64,000 nt of DNA from Alphaproteobacteria bacterium (GCA_017307375.1 JAFKFH010000007.1:124001-188000); one strand, 5' to 3'. Positions 33,693 to 42,965 are shown, counted from the first letter of the stretch. The notes: generated by a model from the sequence alone, not told the origin. Translations and numbers: made by a program.

Positions 33693-34832
33693 ATGAATGC
33701 GGAAATCGGCAAGACGACGTTTTGGCAGACGGCGCGGCGCGAGGGGGGGCTCGGCTGTGCCTGTACCGGCGCCTGGATCATCGCGAATGCCGCCGCGATC
33801 GACGCAGCCATTGCCGGCACCGAATCGGTCTCCGGCCACGCGATCCTCGACCTCGGCGGGCTCAGCCGGCTCGATACCGCCGGGGCCCATCTGATCGTCA
33901 AGGCCGAACGGCGCCTCGCCGCCGGCGGCGCGACGGTCGAACGCATCGGCGCCCGGCCCGAATACGAGACCCTGCTCGAACTCGTCACCTGCGACGCGGC
34001 GCGGCTGGTGCCGCCGCCCCCCGGCCCACCCTGGATCATCCGCTTTCTCGGCGGTATCGGGCAGTCCACCGTCAACGCCGGCCACGAGGCGCGCGATCTG
34101 ATCGGCTTCATCGGCTTGGTCATCGTGACGCTCGCGCGGCTGATCGTGAAACCCTGGCGCCTGCGTCTCACCAGCCTGGTCTTCAACATCGAGCAGGTCG
34201 GCTTCAACGCGATGCCGATCATCGGCCTGCTGTCGTTCCTGATCGGGGTCGTGATGGCCTATCAGGGGGCCGACCAGTTGGCCCGGTTCGGAGCACAGAT
34301 CTACGTCGTCAACCTGCTGGGCATCTCGGTGCTGCGCGAACTCGGGGTGCTGATGACCTCGATCATCGTCGCCGGCCGCTCGGGCAGCGCGTTCACCGCG
34401 CAGATCGGATCGATGAAGCTGCGCGAGGAGATCGACGCGATGCGCACGATCGGCCTGGACCCGGTCGAGGTGCTGGTGCTGCCGCGGGTCCTCGCACTGA
34501 TCGTCGCGCTGCCGCTGCTGACGTTCTTTGCCGATATCATGGGGCTGCTGGGCGGCGCGCTGATGGCCTGGAGTTCCCTCGACCTGCCGCCGCGCCTGTT
34601 CCTGACCCAGCTGCAGCAGGCGGTCGAGTTGCATACCTTCTTCGTCGGGCTCATCAAGGCCCCGGTATTCGCGATGACCATCGCGATCGTCGGCTGCTAC
34701 ATGGGCATGAAGGTGTCGGGCTCGGCCGAAAGCGTCGGCAAGATGACGACAGCGTCGGTCGTCCTCTCGATCTTCCTCGTCATCGTGATCGACGCGTTCT
34801 TCTCGGTGTTCTTCTCGATGGTGGGATTGTGA
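33693..34832 (+). CDS. mlaE: STAS-MlaE fusion permease of lipid ABC transporter
   Basis: The 379-residue protein starts with a STAS domain (about residues 1-110; VSGHAILDLGGLSRLDTAGA then HLIVKAE). It continues as an MlaE-type permease with about five membrane helices: FNIEQVGFNAMPIIGLLSFL, VLRELGVLMTSIIVAGRSGS and FTAQIGSMKLREEIDAMRTI. In E. coli the STAS protein MlaB is separate; here it is fused, as is common outside the Enterobacteria. The Mla system moves phospholipids between outer and inner membranes. It is coupled to mlaF by a GTGA overlap. Confidence 0.92.
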   Translation: MNAEIGKTTFWQTARREGGLGCACTGAWIIANAAAIDAAIAGTESVSGHAILDLGGLSRLDTAGAHLIVKAERRLAAGGATVERIGARPEYETLLELVTCDAARLVPPPPGPPWIIRFLGGIGQSTVNAGHEARDLIGFIGLVIVTLARLIVKPWRLRLTSLVFNIEQVGFNAMPIIGLLSFLIGVVMAYQGADQLARFGAQIYVVNLLGISVLRELGVLMTSIIVAGRSGSAFTAQIGSMKLREEIDAMRTIGLDPVEVLVLPRVLALIVALPLLTFFADIMGLLGGALMAWSSLDLPPRLFLTQLQQAVELHTFFVGLIKAPVFAMTIAIVGCYMGMKVSGSAESVGKMTTASVVLSIFLVIVIDAFFSVFFSMVGL

Positions 34833-35602
34833 GGCCGGAGGCGCGCGAGGCGGTGATCACCGTCCGCGGCCTGCGCAACCAGTTCGGCGCGCAGGTGATC
34901 CACGACCACCTGGATCTCGACGTCTGGCGCGGCGAGGTGCTCGGCATCGTCGGCGGCTCCGGTACCGGCAAATCGGTGCTGATGCGCACGATCGTCGGGC
35001 TCAACCGCCCGCGTGCCGGATCGATCAACGTGCTCGGCGTCGACGTGCTCGGCGCGGACGAGGACGTCCGCCATGCGGTCGAGCGGCGCTGGGGCGTGCT
35101 GTTCCAGGACGGGGCGCTGTTCTCGTCGCTGACCGTGGCCCAGAACATCGAGGTGCCGATGAAGGAGCATCTCGACCTGCCCGACAAGCTGCGCGCCGAG
35201 ATCGCGCGGCTCAAGGTCAAGCTGGTCGGCCTGCCGCCGGAGGCCGCCGACAAGTTTCCCTCCGAGCTGTCGGGCGGCATGCGCAAGCGCGCCGGGCTGG
35301 CCCGGGCGCTGGCGCTCGACCCGGAGATCGTCTTCCTCGACGAGCCGACCGCCGGCCTCGATCCGGTCGGGGCGACCGCCTTCGACAACCTGATCAAGGA
35401 CCTGCAGCAGGCTTTGGGCCTGACCGTCTTCATGGTGACCCACGATCTCGATTCGCTCTACGCGATCTGCGACCGCATCGCCGTGCTGGCCGAGAAGCGC
35501 GTGCTGGTCGAAGGGCCGATCGAGGTGATGCTGGAGCAGACCCATCCCTGGATCAGGGAATATTTCCACGGGCCGCGCGCGCGCGCCGCCCTTGGCGCTT
35601 GA
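34829..35602 (+). CDS. mlaF: MlaF-type ABC transporter ATPase
   Basis: The 257-residue ATPase energises the MlaE permease. Walker A is GGSGTGKSVLMRTIVGL, the Q-loop is GVLFQDGALFSSLTV, the ABC signature is ELSGGMRKRAGLARALALDP and Walker B is IVFLDEPTAGLDPVG, with the H-loop in VTHDLDSLY. The start is a GTG overlapping the mlaE stop. The extended C-terminal tail, ending in YFHGPRARAALGA, matches the MlaF group. Confidence 0.93.
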   Translation: MRPEAREAVITVRGLRNQFGAQVIHDHLDLDVWRGEVLGIVGGSGTGKSVLMRTIVGLNRPRAGSINVLGVDVLGADEDVRHAVERRWGVLFQDGALFSSLTVAQNIEVPMKEHLDLPDKLRAEIARLKVKLVGLPPEAADKFPSELSGGMRKRAGLARALALDPEIVFLDEPTAGLDPVGATAFDNLIKDLQQALGLTVFMVTHDLDSLYAICDRIAVLAEKRVLVEGPIEVMLEQTHPWIREYFHGPRARAALGA

Positions 35603-35613
35603 AGGGACGACAG

Positions 35614-36603
35614 ATGGAAACCAAGGCGCATCACGTCTTGATCGGCAGTTTCGTGCTGGCCTTCGTCGCCGCGATCTTCGGCTTCGTCATCTGGCTGGCG
35701 CGCGTCGACCTGACCAAGCAGGTCGACATGTACGACATCTATTTCTTCGGCTCGGTGGCAGGCCTCGGCGTCGGCGGGGATGTCCGCTTCAACGGCGTCA
35801 AGGTCGGTTCGGTCAATTCGATCGTGCTGGACCCTGACGATCCGCAGCGCGTCAAGGTCACGATCGAGGTCGAGGGCGGGACGCCGATCCGCACCGATTC
35901 CTACGCCCAGCTCGACCTGCAGGGCATCACCGGCGTCTCCTTCGTGCAGATCGTCGCCGGCACCTCGCGTGCGCCGCTGCTGGCCAAGGACGGGGCGTCG
36001 CGCCCGGTCATCCTGTCGCGCTCGTCGAACATCGCCAAGCTGGTGGAAGGGGCACCGCAGCTGATCGGCCGGATGATCGAGGTGGTCGACCGGATCGCGA
36101 ACATCCTCAATCCGGACACCCAGGCCGACATGATCAAGATCGTCGGCGACCTGCGCAAGATGACGGAGATGCTGGCCAGCCGCGAAGAAGCCTTCGGCCG
36201 CATCGTCGACAACTTCGACGCCACCTCGACCGAGGTGGTGGCCGGCTCCAAGCAGCTCCGCGATTTCGCCGGCCGGCTGAACAAGCTGGCGGGCGAGGCC
36301 GAGAAGACGCTGGCCGGCCTCAACGCGCTGACCAACCAGGATGGCCGCGCGATGATCGCCGATATCCGCAAGACCACCCAGTCGGTGGACCTGCTGGCCA
36401 AGGAAGTCCACGGCCTGGTCGCCGAGAACCGGCGGCCGATCGGCGATTTTGCCAATGACGGCCTGACCGATTTCCGCCGCCTGCTCGACGAGGCGCGCAT
36501 CCTGATCGGCAACCTGCAGCGCGTCGCCAACCGGCTCGAGGACAACCCGAGCCAGATCATCTTCGGTGCCCGGGATTCCGAATTCCGGCCGAATTCGCGG
36601 TGA
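35614..36603 (+). CDS. mlaD: MlaD/MCE-domain substrate-binding protein
   Basis: The 329-residue protein has one N-terminal membrane helix (IGSFVLAFVAAIFGFVIWLA), a single MCE domain (about residues 40-120; GSVAGLGVGGDVRFNGVKVG) and a long helical C-terminal part (about 150-310) rich in charged heptads. MCE proteins form hexameric rings that pass lipids through the periplasm. It is longer than E. coli MlaD (183 residues), resembling alphaproteobacterial forms with a helical extension. The ATG follows AAGGGA; a TTG five codons earlier overlaps mlaF. Confidence 0.9.
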   Translation: METKAHHVLIGSFVLAFVAAIFGFVIWLARVDLTKQVDMYDIYFFGSVAGLGVGGDVRFNGVKVGSVNSIVLDPDDPQRVKVTIEVEGGTPIRTDSYAQLDLQGITGVSFVQIVAGTSRAPLLAKDGASRPVILSRSSNIAKLVEGAPQLIGRMIEVVDRIANILNPDTQADMIKIVGDLRKMTEMLASREEAFGRIVDNFDATSTEVVAGSKQLRDFAGRLNKLAGEAEKTLAGLNALTNQDGRAMIADIRKTTQSVDLLAKEVHGLVAENRRPIGDFANDGLTDFRRLLDEARILIGNLQRVANRLEDNPSQIIFGARDSEFRPNSR

Positions 36604-36611
36604 GGCCCCCG

Positions 36612-37283
36612 ATGACCCAGTCCTTCTCCACCCGTCGCGCGCTGCTCGGCCGTGGCCTGGCGCTCGGCGCTGCAGCGCCTGTGCTGGGCGCCTGCGAAGC
36701 GATCCGCCTGGGCGGGCCACCGCCCGACCTGTTCACGCTGGCGCCCAAGTACCGGTTCGATCCGAACCTGCCCAAGGTCGACTGGCAGCTGGTCATCGAG
36801 GAGCCGCTGTCTTCCGGAGCGCTCGACACCAATCGCATCGCCGTGCGGCCGAGCCAGTTCGAGCTGAAGTACTGGGCCGATGCCCGCTGGACCGAGCGGG
36901 CGCCGCGCATGGTCCAGACCGTGCTGATCGAGAGTTTCGAGAATACCGGCAAGATCGTCGCGGTCGGCCGCCAAGCGGTCGGGCTGCGCTCGGACTACAA
37001 CCTGAAGAGCGAACTGCGCGAATTCGAACTCGACCTCTACCGAAATCCGAACCAGCCGCAGGCCCGCGTCCGGCTGAACCTGAAACTCGTGCGCCAGCCG
37101 CGCGAACAGATCATCGCCTCGGCTTCGTTCCGCAATGCCGAACCGGCGCGCAGCCTCAACCTGCCCGACGTCATCGAGGCCTTCAACGAGGCGATCAACA
37201 AGATCCTGCGCCGCACCGTGGAATGGACGCTGCAGGCGCCGACCCATCCAGGTGTCGAGACCCTGGACGACCAGAACGGCTGA
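36612..37283 (+). CDS. ABC-type transport auxiliary lipoprotein (PqiC-like)
   Basis: The 223-residue protein has an N-terminal signal TRRALLGRGLALGAAAPVLG that ends in a lipobox with Cys at about residue 30. The twin arginine suggests possible Tat export. The remaining domain (PDLFTLAPKYRFDPNLPKVD, IVAVGRQAVGLRSDYNLKSE) fits the ABC transport auxiliary family to which PqiC belongs. These are outer-membrane lipoproteins working with MCE rings. It closes the Mla operon, nine bases after mlaD. No MlaA or MlaC homologue is in the window. Confidence 0.85.
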   Translation: MTQSFSTRRALLGRGLALGAAAPVLGACEAIRLGGPPPDLFTLAPKYRFDPNLPKVDWQLVIEEPLSSGALDTNRIAVRPSQFELKYWADARWTERAPRMVQTVLIESFENTGKIVAVGRQAVGLRSDYNLKSELREFELDLYRNPNQPQARVRLNLKLVRQPREQIIASASFRNAEPARSLNLPDVIEAFNEAINKILRRTVEWTLQAPTHPGVETLDDQNG

Positions 37284-38024
37284 TCAGCTGCGCGTGATGC
37301 CGTGGAGCGGCACCAGCGTGCTGCCGCCGTCGTAGTCGATCCGCCGTATCGGCACGCCGTACAGCCGCGACAGTGTCTCGGCCTGCAGGATCTCGCCGGC
37401 GGGCCCCGACAGGGGCGCCGCCCCGCCCAGCAACAGGGCGTGATCGGCGAGGTCGGCGGCGTGTTCGGGGTGGTGGGTGGTGAAGACCACGGTCATGCCG
37501 CGGCTGTCGGCCAGGCGCCGCATCAGCCGAAGCACCGCACCCTGATTGGTCAGGTCGAGGGCCGATGCCGGCTCGTCCAGGACCAGAATGTCGGCGCCGG
37601 TCGCCAGCGCGCGGGCGAGCAGCACCAGCTGACGCTGACCGCCGCTGAGCTGGTCGTAGCGTCGGTCGGCCAGCGTGCCGATGCCGATTTCGTCCAGGCA
37701 GGCCTGGGCGATCGCCACATCCTTGCGGCCCGGCGCGCCGAAGCGCCCGAGATGCCGGCTGCGGCCGAGCAGCACCATTTCGCGCACCAGATAGCCGAGA
37801 TCCGCCTGGGTCGCCTGCGGCACATGGCCGACCGGACCTGCTGCCTCGATGCTGCCTTCGGTGAGCGGCGCGATGCCACATAGGGCACGCAGCAGCGTCG
37901 TCTTGCCGCAGCCGTTGGGGCCGAGGATCGCGGTGACGGCGGCCGGCGGCGCCGTGAAGGAGAGATGGCGGAACAGCCATTGTCCCGGCCGATAGGCATG
38001 GCCGGCCGCGCGGCAGCCGATCAT
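37284..38024 (-). CDS. FecE/BtuD-type ABC transporter ATPase
   Basis: The 246-residue ATPase belongs to the iron-chelate/cobalamin importer group. Walker A is LGPNGCGKTTLLRALCGIAP, the signature is DQLSGGQRQLVLLARALATG and Walker B is ADILVLDEPASALDLTNQG, with VVFTTHHPEHAADLADHALL holding the H-loop. Its ATG overlaps the permease stop as ATGA. It converges on the Mla operon lipoprotein gene with no spacer. It powers uptake through the neighbouring FecCD-type permease. Confidence 0.9.
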   Translation of the reverse strand: MIGCRAAGHAYRPGQWLFRHLSFTAPPAAVTAILGPNGCGKTTLLRALCGIAPLTEGSIEAAGPVGHVPQATQADLGYLVREMVLLGRSRHLGRFGAPGRKDVAIAQACLDEIGIGTLADRRYDQLSGGQRQLVLLARALATGADILVLDEPASALDLTNQGAVLRLMRRLADSRGMTVVFTTHHPEHAADLADHALLLGGAAPLSGPAGEILQAETLSRLYGVPIRRIDYDGGSTLVPLHGITRS

Positions 38025-39043
38025 GCCGTCCGCCCCCGGGCGGCCGCCCGGTGCAGCAGCAGCGCGAAGACCGGCGTGCCGACCACCGCGGTCACGATCC
38101 CCACCGGAATCTCGGCGGCGGTCAGGTCGCGGGCGATCGTATCGGCGACCAGCATGAAGGAGGCGCCGATCAGCAGCGAAGCGGGCAGCAGCCGCCGGTG
38201 ATCGGCCCCGACCAGCAGCCGGGCCAGGTTCGGCACGACCAGCCCGACCCAGCCGATGACCCCGCTGATCGCGACCTGGGCGGCGACGATCACGCAGACC
38301 GCGGCCAGCAGGATCAGCCGGTCGCGGCCCGGGGCGCAGCCAAGCGCGCGGGCCTCGTCGTCGCCGAGCGACAGCAGGTTGATGCGCCAGCGCATCGCCA
38401 GCACCACGCTGCCTGCCGCCACGGTGCAGGTGGTCGCTAGCGCAAGCCCCGGCCAGCTGGCGGTGGCAAGGCTGCCCAGCAGCCAGAAGACCAGGGCCGG
38501 CAATTTGGTCTCGGGGTCGGCGATGAAGGTGATGAAGCCGACGACGGCCGAGCAGAAGGCGCCGATGACGATCCCGGCCAGCACCAGCGTCAGCACGGGC
38601 GCGACCCGGCCGCGTGGCTGCATCGCCAGCACCGCGCCGAGGGCACCGGCCGCGCCGGCGAAGGCACCGAAGGTCACCGCCGGGCCGAAGCCGAAGGCCA
38701 GAATCGCCGCGACCCCGCCCAGCGAGGCACCGGCCGACATGCCGATGGTCTGGGGGCCGACCAGCGGGTTGCGGAAGACGCCTTGCAGCGCCGCGCCGCA
38801 CAGCGCGAGCCCGGCCCCGGTGACGATCGCCATCAGGACCCGCGGCAGCCGCACCACCAGCACCACCATCCGTTCGGTCGGCGACCAGTCCGGCACGATG
38901 TCGAACAGCGGTGCGGCCAGGATGGCGAGAACCCGGGTCGGCGGCACCGGATAGCGGCCGGCCGCCAGCGCGTGGAGGGTCAGGCCGGCCATCAGCAGCC
39001 CCAGCAGCGACCAGAACAGGGCCGGGCGGCGGTGGATCGTCAT
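38021..39043 (-). CDS. FecCD/BtuC-type ABC transporter permease
   Basis: The 340-residue polytopic membrane protein matches the FecCD family, which has ten helices. Visible marks are VVRLPRVLMAIVTGAGLALC, GAALQGVFRNPLVGPQTIGM, SAGASLGG, ISGVIGWVGLVVPNLARLLV and GIVTAVVGTPVFALLL. These are the usual family blocks. Only one permease gene is present, so it would act as a homodimer like BtuC. It overlaps both neighbours by four bases. Confidence 0.92.
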   Translation of the reverse strand: MTIHRRPALFWSLLGLLMAGLTLHALAAGRYPVPPTRVLAILAAPLFDIVPDWSPTERMVVLVVRLPRVLMAIVTGAGLALCGAALQGVFRNPLVGPQTIGMSAGASLGGVAAILAFGFGPAVTFGAFAGAAGALGAVLAMQPRGRVAPVLTLVLAGIVIGAFCSAVVGFITFIADPETKLPALVFWLLGSLATASWPGLALATTCTVAAGSVVLAMRWRINLLSLGDDEARALGCAPGRDRLILLAAVCVIVAAQVAISGVIGWVGLVVPNLARLLVGADHRRLLPASLLIGASFMLVADTIARDLTAAEIPVGIVTAVVGTPVFALLLHRAAARGRTA

Positions 39044-40140
39044 CGCGCGCCCCCTGCAAGACCGCCGTATCCGGCCGAGTTACGGTTGGCCGCCATGAAC
39101 AGGATGACGTCGATGTCGGCGTCGTCGACCGGCCGTTCGTAGAGGAAGCGATACCAGTCGCTGATGTCGGCGCGCAGCGTCGGGGCCAGCCGCCCCGGCT
39201 GCAGCAGGCCGGCCAGCCACCCCCAGGCGAGCGCCGATTCCTGGCTCGGCGGATCCCAGCGATAGCCGCCGAGCGGCATGCGATAGACGCGGCGGTCGCG
39301 TATCGCCGCGACCGACTGCAGCCGCGGATCGGCATAGAGGTCGGCGGGCATCGCCGTATCGAAGTTCCCGAGCAGCACGATGTCGGGGTTCCAGACCAGC
39401 AGTTGTTCCACGGTGACGGTCCGCGCGCCGCGGGGCAGGTCGGCGGCGACGTTGCGGCCGCCGGCGAGCCTGATGCAGAAATCGATGTAGGACTCGCTGC
39501 CGCCTACGGTGAACGCGCCGTTGTAGCGGCTCAGATAAAGCACGCCAGGACGACCGCCGGGCTGCAGCCCGGCCATGGCCTGCTCGATCTCCGCCTGGCG
39601 GATGGCCTGTCGCGTCACGATCGCATCGGCCCGCGCCGGATCCCCGGCGGCGGTACCCAGCAGCCGGGTATAGGCCGCCATTTCCGCCTGGCCGCCATAG
39701 CGGATGCCCATCACCTTCAGCCCCGCGCGCTCCAGCATCGCGATCGGCTCGTCCCCTTCGCTTGCCCACTGGACGACCAGGTCGGGGGTCAGGGTCAGCA
39801 CCTGCTCGACATTCGGCAGCATGGTATTGCCCTGGGTCACGTCGGTGGCGATGGCGGCATAGCCGGGAAAGAAGCGGCCGAGGATCCCGTCGCGCATGGC
39901 GGCGGCCGAGGCCCGATTCATGCCGGCGATGCGCGCGACGCCGCGATCGAGGGCGATGAAGGTCGAGGGTGCCGGCATCGGCAGGAAGACCGCGCGTTCG
40001 ACCGGCTGCGGAAACGACAGGGCGCGACCGCGCTGGTCGGTCACGTCGGCAGACTGAACCGGCTGCAGTCCTGATAATATGATAATCGCGATAGTTGCGG
40101 CGACCAAGCTGATTGTATTGGCGCGGCGAGATACGTGCAT
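39040..40140 (-). CDS. FecB/BtuF-type periplasmic binding protein
   Basis: The protein has a hydrophobic signal (NTISLVAATIAIIILSGLQP, cleavage probably after VQSA) and a class III periplasmic binding domain. Marks include VTDQRGRALSFPQPVERAVF, LPNVEQVLTLTPDLVVQWAS and WNPDIVLLGN, the paired-lobe pattern of iron-siderophore, haem, cobalamin and molybdate-type receptors. The ATG at 40140 gives a normal signal peptide (366 residues); in-frame ATG/GTG codons at 40197-40200 would add 19-20 residues. Neither start has a strong ribosome binding site. The ligand is not evident. It is divergent from the TonB receptor. Confidence 0.85.
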   Translation of the reverse strand: MHVSRRANTISLVAATIAIIILSGLQPVQSADVTDQRGRALSFPQPVERAVFLPMPAPSTFIALDRGVARIAGMNRASAAAMRDGILGRFFPGYAAIATDVTQGNTMLPNVEQVLTLTPDLVVQWASEGDEPIAMLERAGLKVMGIRYGGQAEMAAYTRLLGTAAGDPARADAIVTRQAIRQAEIEQAMAGLQPGGRPGVLYLSRYNGAFTVGGSESYIDFCIRLAGGRNVAADLPRGARTVTVEQLLVWNPDIVLLGNFDTAMPADLYADPRLQSVAAIRDRRVYRMPLGGYRWDPPSQESALAWGWLAGLLQPGRLAPTLRADISDWYRFLYERPVDDADIDVILFMAANRNSAGYGGLAGGAR

Positions 40141-40204
40141 CTTTGCCAACCTGTTGATTCCGAACAATCCAATGCGGCGTATCGCGGTTTGGGTCATCAC
40201 TTTT

Positions 40205-40222
40205 GATACTGATTTTGATTCT
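40205..40222. promoter_or_regulatory. Three tandem GATNNT hexamers, possible Fur-like operator
   Basis: The very AT-rich gap between the divergent uptake genes contains GATACT GATTTT GATTCT back to back. Fur boxes can be read as arrays of GATAAT-like hexamers, so this is a candidate metal-responsive operator serving both directions. The match is imperfect and no mirrored copy is evident. In alphaproteobacteria Irr or RirA could bind instead. Confidence 0.35.
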
Positions 40223-40305
40223 TATTTACAATAATGGATTCAACCAATAACGTTCAGCCGTCGCTCCGGGGGGAACGTTCATCTTGTTGTTTCAGGTACC
40301 TGCCG

Positions 40306-42474
40306 ATGATGTTCGGAAAGCCTGCCGGCGCCCTCGGGGTGGCGCTGGCCTTGATTCCCGCCTCGCTCGCCGCTCAGCCGGTCGCGCCGTCGACCCTGCC
40401 GGTCCTGTCCGTCACGGGTAGTGCGGGTGCCGCCGCGAATGCGGGGCTTCCCGATGCCGAGAAGCCGGCCCAGACGCTGCATCAGGAGACGTCGTCGGTC
40501 AGTGTCGTCGACCGCGCCGAGATCGAGCAGTTCAGCCCGGCCTCGACGCTCGACATTCTGCGCGACGTACCGGGTATCTCGGTGTCGCGTTCGGGCGGGA
40601 TCGGCGGGCAGATCTACATGCGCGGCTTCTCGTCGAACGATTTCCGCTCGTCGATGTATATCGACGGCGACCGCTTCCACGGCCGCAACACCCTGCAATT
40701 ATCCTATCTCGACCCCGAGGAACTGGCGCGGGTCGAGGTGATCCGCGGCCCGGGATCGGTGCTCTACGGGTCGGAAGCGATGACGGGCCTGGTCAATTTC
40801 ATCACGCTGCGGCCGAGCGGGAACGTGTTTGCACCGACCTTCCGCTATACCGGCGGCAGCGCGTCGCTGACCTATGGCAGTGCTGCCGATGCCGTGCGCG
40901 GCGGCCTGGCGATCGAGGGGGCGGGGGCCGGCTTCGACTTCCGGGGCAGCGTCGCGGCACGCTACGGCAGCGACTATTCGTCGCCGCTCGGCACCGTACC
41001 GAATTCCGACTACAAGACGTTCGGCGGCAGCCTGATCCTCGGCTATACCCCGAAACTGGGCGAGCGCTTCGAGGTCCTGGGCCGGGCCGAGACCGTCACC
41101 AACGGGCGGGCGGGTGGCGTCGGCGGCGTGCCGGGCGCCCCGCTCCTGGTGGCGCGCGAGCAGCCGAACCAGGTCTATATGGGCCGCCTCGGCTATGTGC
41201 GCGATCTCGATACCGGCTGGTTCTCGCGGATCGAGGCCAACACCTATGTGAATTATTTCTACACCAAGCTGACGACCGTCAATCGCACCGTCGCCCGCCA
41301 GGTCACCTCGACCAACAGCTACGTGATCGGCCCGACCGTCTGGGGCGGCAAGATCATGGGTACCGTGCCCTGGCGCAATGCGACCACCAATCTCGGTGTC
41401 GACTTCTCCTACGAGGAACGGTCCGGCAGCGAGCAGTCGAACCAGGTGGCGCGCTACAACGCCAACGGCACCCTGGCGTCGATCACCACGCGACCGCGAT
41501 TCCAGACCGGGCCGGATGCGAACCAGACCAACGCGGGTGCCTTCGTGCTGCACGAGTGGACGCCGGTCGAGCAGGTGACGGTGTCGGCCGGCGGGCGGCT
41601 CGACTGGTTCAACACGCAGACGGCGACCACCCCGCTGTCGTCGCCCGCGCTGCTGCCGGCCTATCTGCGCTCGGCCGAAACCAACAACTACGCCGCCACC
41701 GGCTCGGTCGGTCTGGTCTACCGGCCGTTGTCGCATCTCGATCTCGTCGCCAATGTCGGCAATTCGTTCCGTCAGCCGACGACGTCCGAGATGTTTTCCT
41801 CCGGCGTTTCCGGGGCGGGCTATACCGTGCCGAATCCCGGGTTGAAGCCTGAGCGCGGCATGACCTACGAAGGCGGTTTCCGCCTGCACTTCGCCAATGC
41901 CAGCGCCAGCGTCACCGCCTATCACAACACCTACAAGGACCTGATCGTCACCGCGCCGGTGACTTACCTGGGCACGGCGTCGACGCAGCGCCAGAACGTC
42001 TCGGAGGCCAAGATCGACGGCATCGAGATCCAGGGCAACGTCATGGTGCTGCCCGCCGTCAGCCTGTTCGGCAATGCGACGGCCCTGCGCGGTACCAACA
42101 CGGCGACGAACAAGCCTTTGCCCTATATCTCGCCGTTCCACGGCCGTGTGGGTGTCGAATATGCCCCGGCAGGCCAGGGTTACACCATGACCGGGACCGT
42201 CGACATGGCCTCAGCCAAGACCCGGATCGACAGCACGCAGGAATTCCCGACCGGCGGGTACGGCGTGTTCAATCTTTATGCGACGCTTGATCTCGACCGC
42301 CTGATATCGCCGCAACTCGGCAATACCAGGCTGATCCTCGGGGCGGAGAACATCTTCAACAAGGCCTACCGCGATGCCTCGACCTACGGTTCGGTCGCCT
42401 ATGCCGAAAGCCTGACCAACCCGCTGGTCGAACCGGGCCGCAACTTCACGGCGACCCTGCGGGTGAAGTTCTGA
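40306..42474 (+). CDS. TonB-dependent outer-membrane receptor
   Basis: The 722-residue protein has a signal peptide (GALGVALALIPASLAAQ), a plug domain (TSSVSVVDRAEIEQFSPAST, then LDILRDVPGISVSRSGGIGG, and EVIRGPGSVLYGSEAMTGLV) and a beta barrel. The barrel ends in NPLVEPGRNFTATLRVKF, with the C-terminal Phe typical of outer-membrane barrels. A TonB box is probably in TLPVLSVTG. It takes up a chelate or cofactor using TonB energy, presumably delivered to the divergent FecB-type system. The ATG at 40306 gives a clean signal peptide; the ATG at 40234 would add 24 odd residues. Its stop overlaps the next ATG. Confidence 0.93.
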   Translation: MMFGKPAGALGVALALIPASLAAQPVAPSTLPVLSVTGSAGAAANAGLPDAEKPAQTLHQETSSVSVVDRAEIEQFSPASTLDILRDVPGISVSRSGGIGGQIYMRGFSSNDFRSSMYIDGDRFHGRNTLQLSYLDPEELARVEVIRGPGSVLYGSEAMTGLVNFITLRPSGNVFAPTFRYTGGSASLTYGSAADAVRGGLAIEGAGAGFDFRGSVAARYGSDYSSPLGTVPNSDYKTFGGSLILGYTPKLGERFEVLGRAETVTNGRAGGVGGVPGAPLLVAREQPNQVYMGRLGYVRDLDTGWFSRIEANTYVNYFYTKLTTVNRTVARQVTSTNSYVIGPTVWGGKIMGTVPWRNATTNLGVDFSYEERSGSEQSNQVARYNANGTLASITTRPRFQTGPDANQTNAGAFVLHEWTPVEQVTVSAGGRLDWFNTQTATTPLSSPALLPAYLRSAETNNYAATGSVGLVYRPLSHLDLVANVGNSFRQPTTSEMFSSGVSGAGYTVPNPGLKPERGMTYEGGFRLHFANASASVTAYHNTYKDLIVTAPVTYLGTASTQRQNVSEAKIDGIEIQGNVMVLPAVSLFGNATALRGTNTATNKPLPYISPFHGRVGVEYAPAGQGYTMTGTVDMASAKTRIDSTQEFPTGGYGVFNLYATLDLDRLISPQLGNTRLILGAENIFNKAYRDASTYGSVAYAESLTNPLVEPGRNFTATLRVKF

Positions 42475-42965
42475 TGGCCGCGGAACCGACCGTCCGCATC
42501 ATGGGCGAGGAGGAGGTCATCGCCGTGACCTGGCCGGCCGTGGCGGCCTATCACGGGCAGGGGGCGCTGGCGATGCTGGCGCTGACCTTCCAGGCCCTGA
42601 ACGGGATGATGGCACTGCTGCCGGCAATCCCGCGCCGCGAAGACATCACGATCCTGTCCGGCCATCCCGGCCCCGGGGTGCGGGATGCCTTCGAGTTCGT
42701 GACGCGGGCCGTGACGCGCGGTGCCTACACCGTCGATCGCAGCCTGCCCGAAGCACGCTTCAATCCGCATGGCGACATGTCCTACAGCTTCCGCCTGACC
42801 GCCGGCTCCCGGACTGTCGCGGCGGTACTGCGCGAAGGCGTGCTGCCGCCGCGCTTCTTTGCCCTGTTCAAGGGCGGCGATCCCGCCGAACTCAGCGCGC
42901 TGAAGCGCCGGATCGCCGACGAGGCGCTGGCCGCGCCCCCCGACCGGGCGTTCATCCTGTCATGA
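42474..42965 (+). CDS. FmdE-like protein coupled to TonB receptor
   Basis: The 163-residue protein resembles the FmdE family, named for formylmethanofuran dehydrogenase subunit E. These proteins are also found in bacteria beside metal or cofactor uptake genes. The N-terminal AAYHGQGALAMLALTFQALN parallels the F-H-G-H-x-x-P-x-L-x-x-G-x-R motif. The central SGHPGPGVRDAFEFVTRAVT parallels the G-x-D-A-x-Q-x-x-T block. The third block is GDMSYSFRL. The usual Cys after the first His and the C-terminal zinc finger are absent, so metal binding would differ. It overlaps the receptor stop by one base and the next gene by four. Confidence 0.55.
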   Translation: MAAEPTVRIMGEEEVIAVTWPAVAAYHGQGALAMLALTFQALNGMMALLPAIPRREDITILSGHPGPGVRDAFEFVTRAVTRGAYTVDRSLPEARFNPHGDMSYSFRLTAGSRTVAAVLREGVLPPRFFALFKGGDPAELSALKRRIADEALAAPPDRAFILS

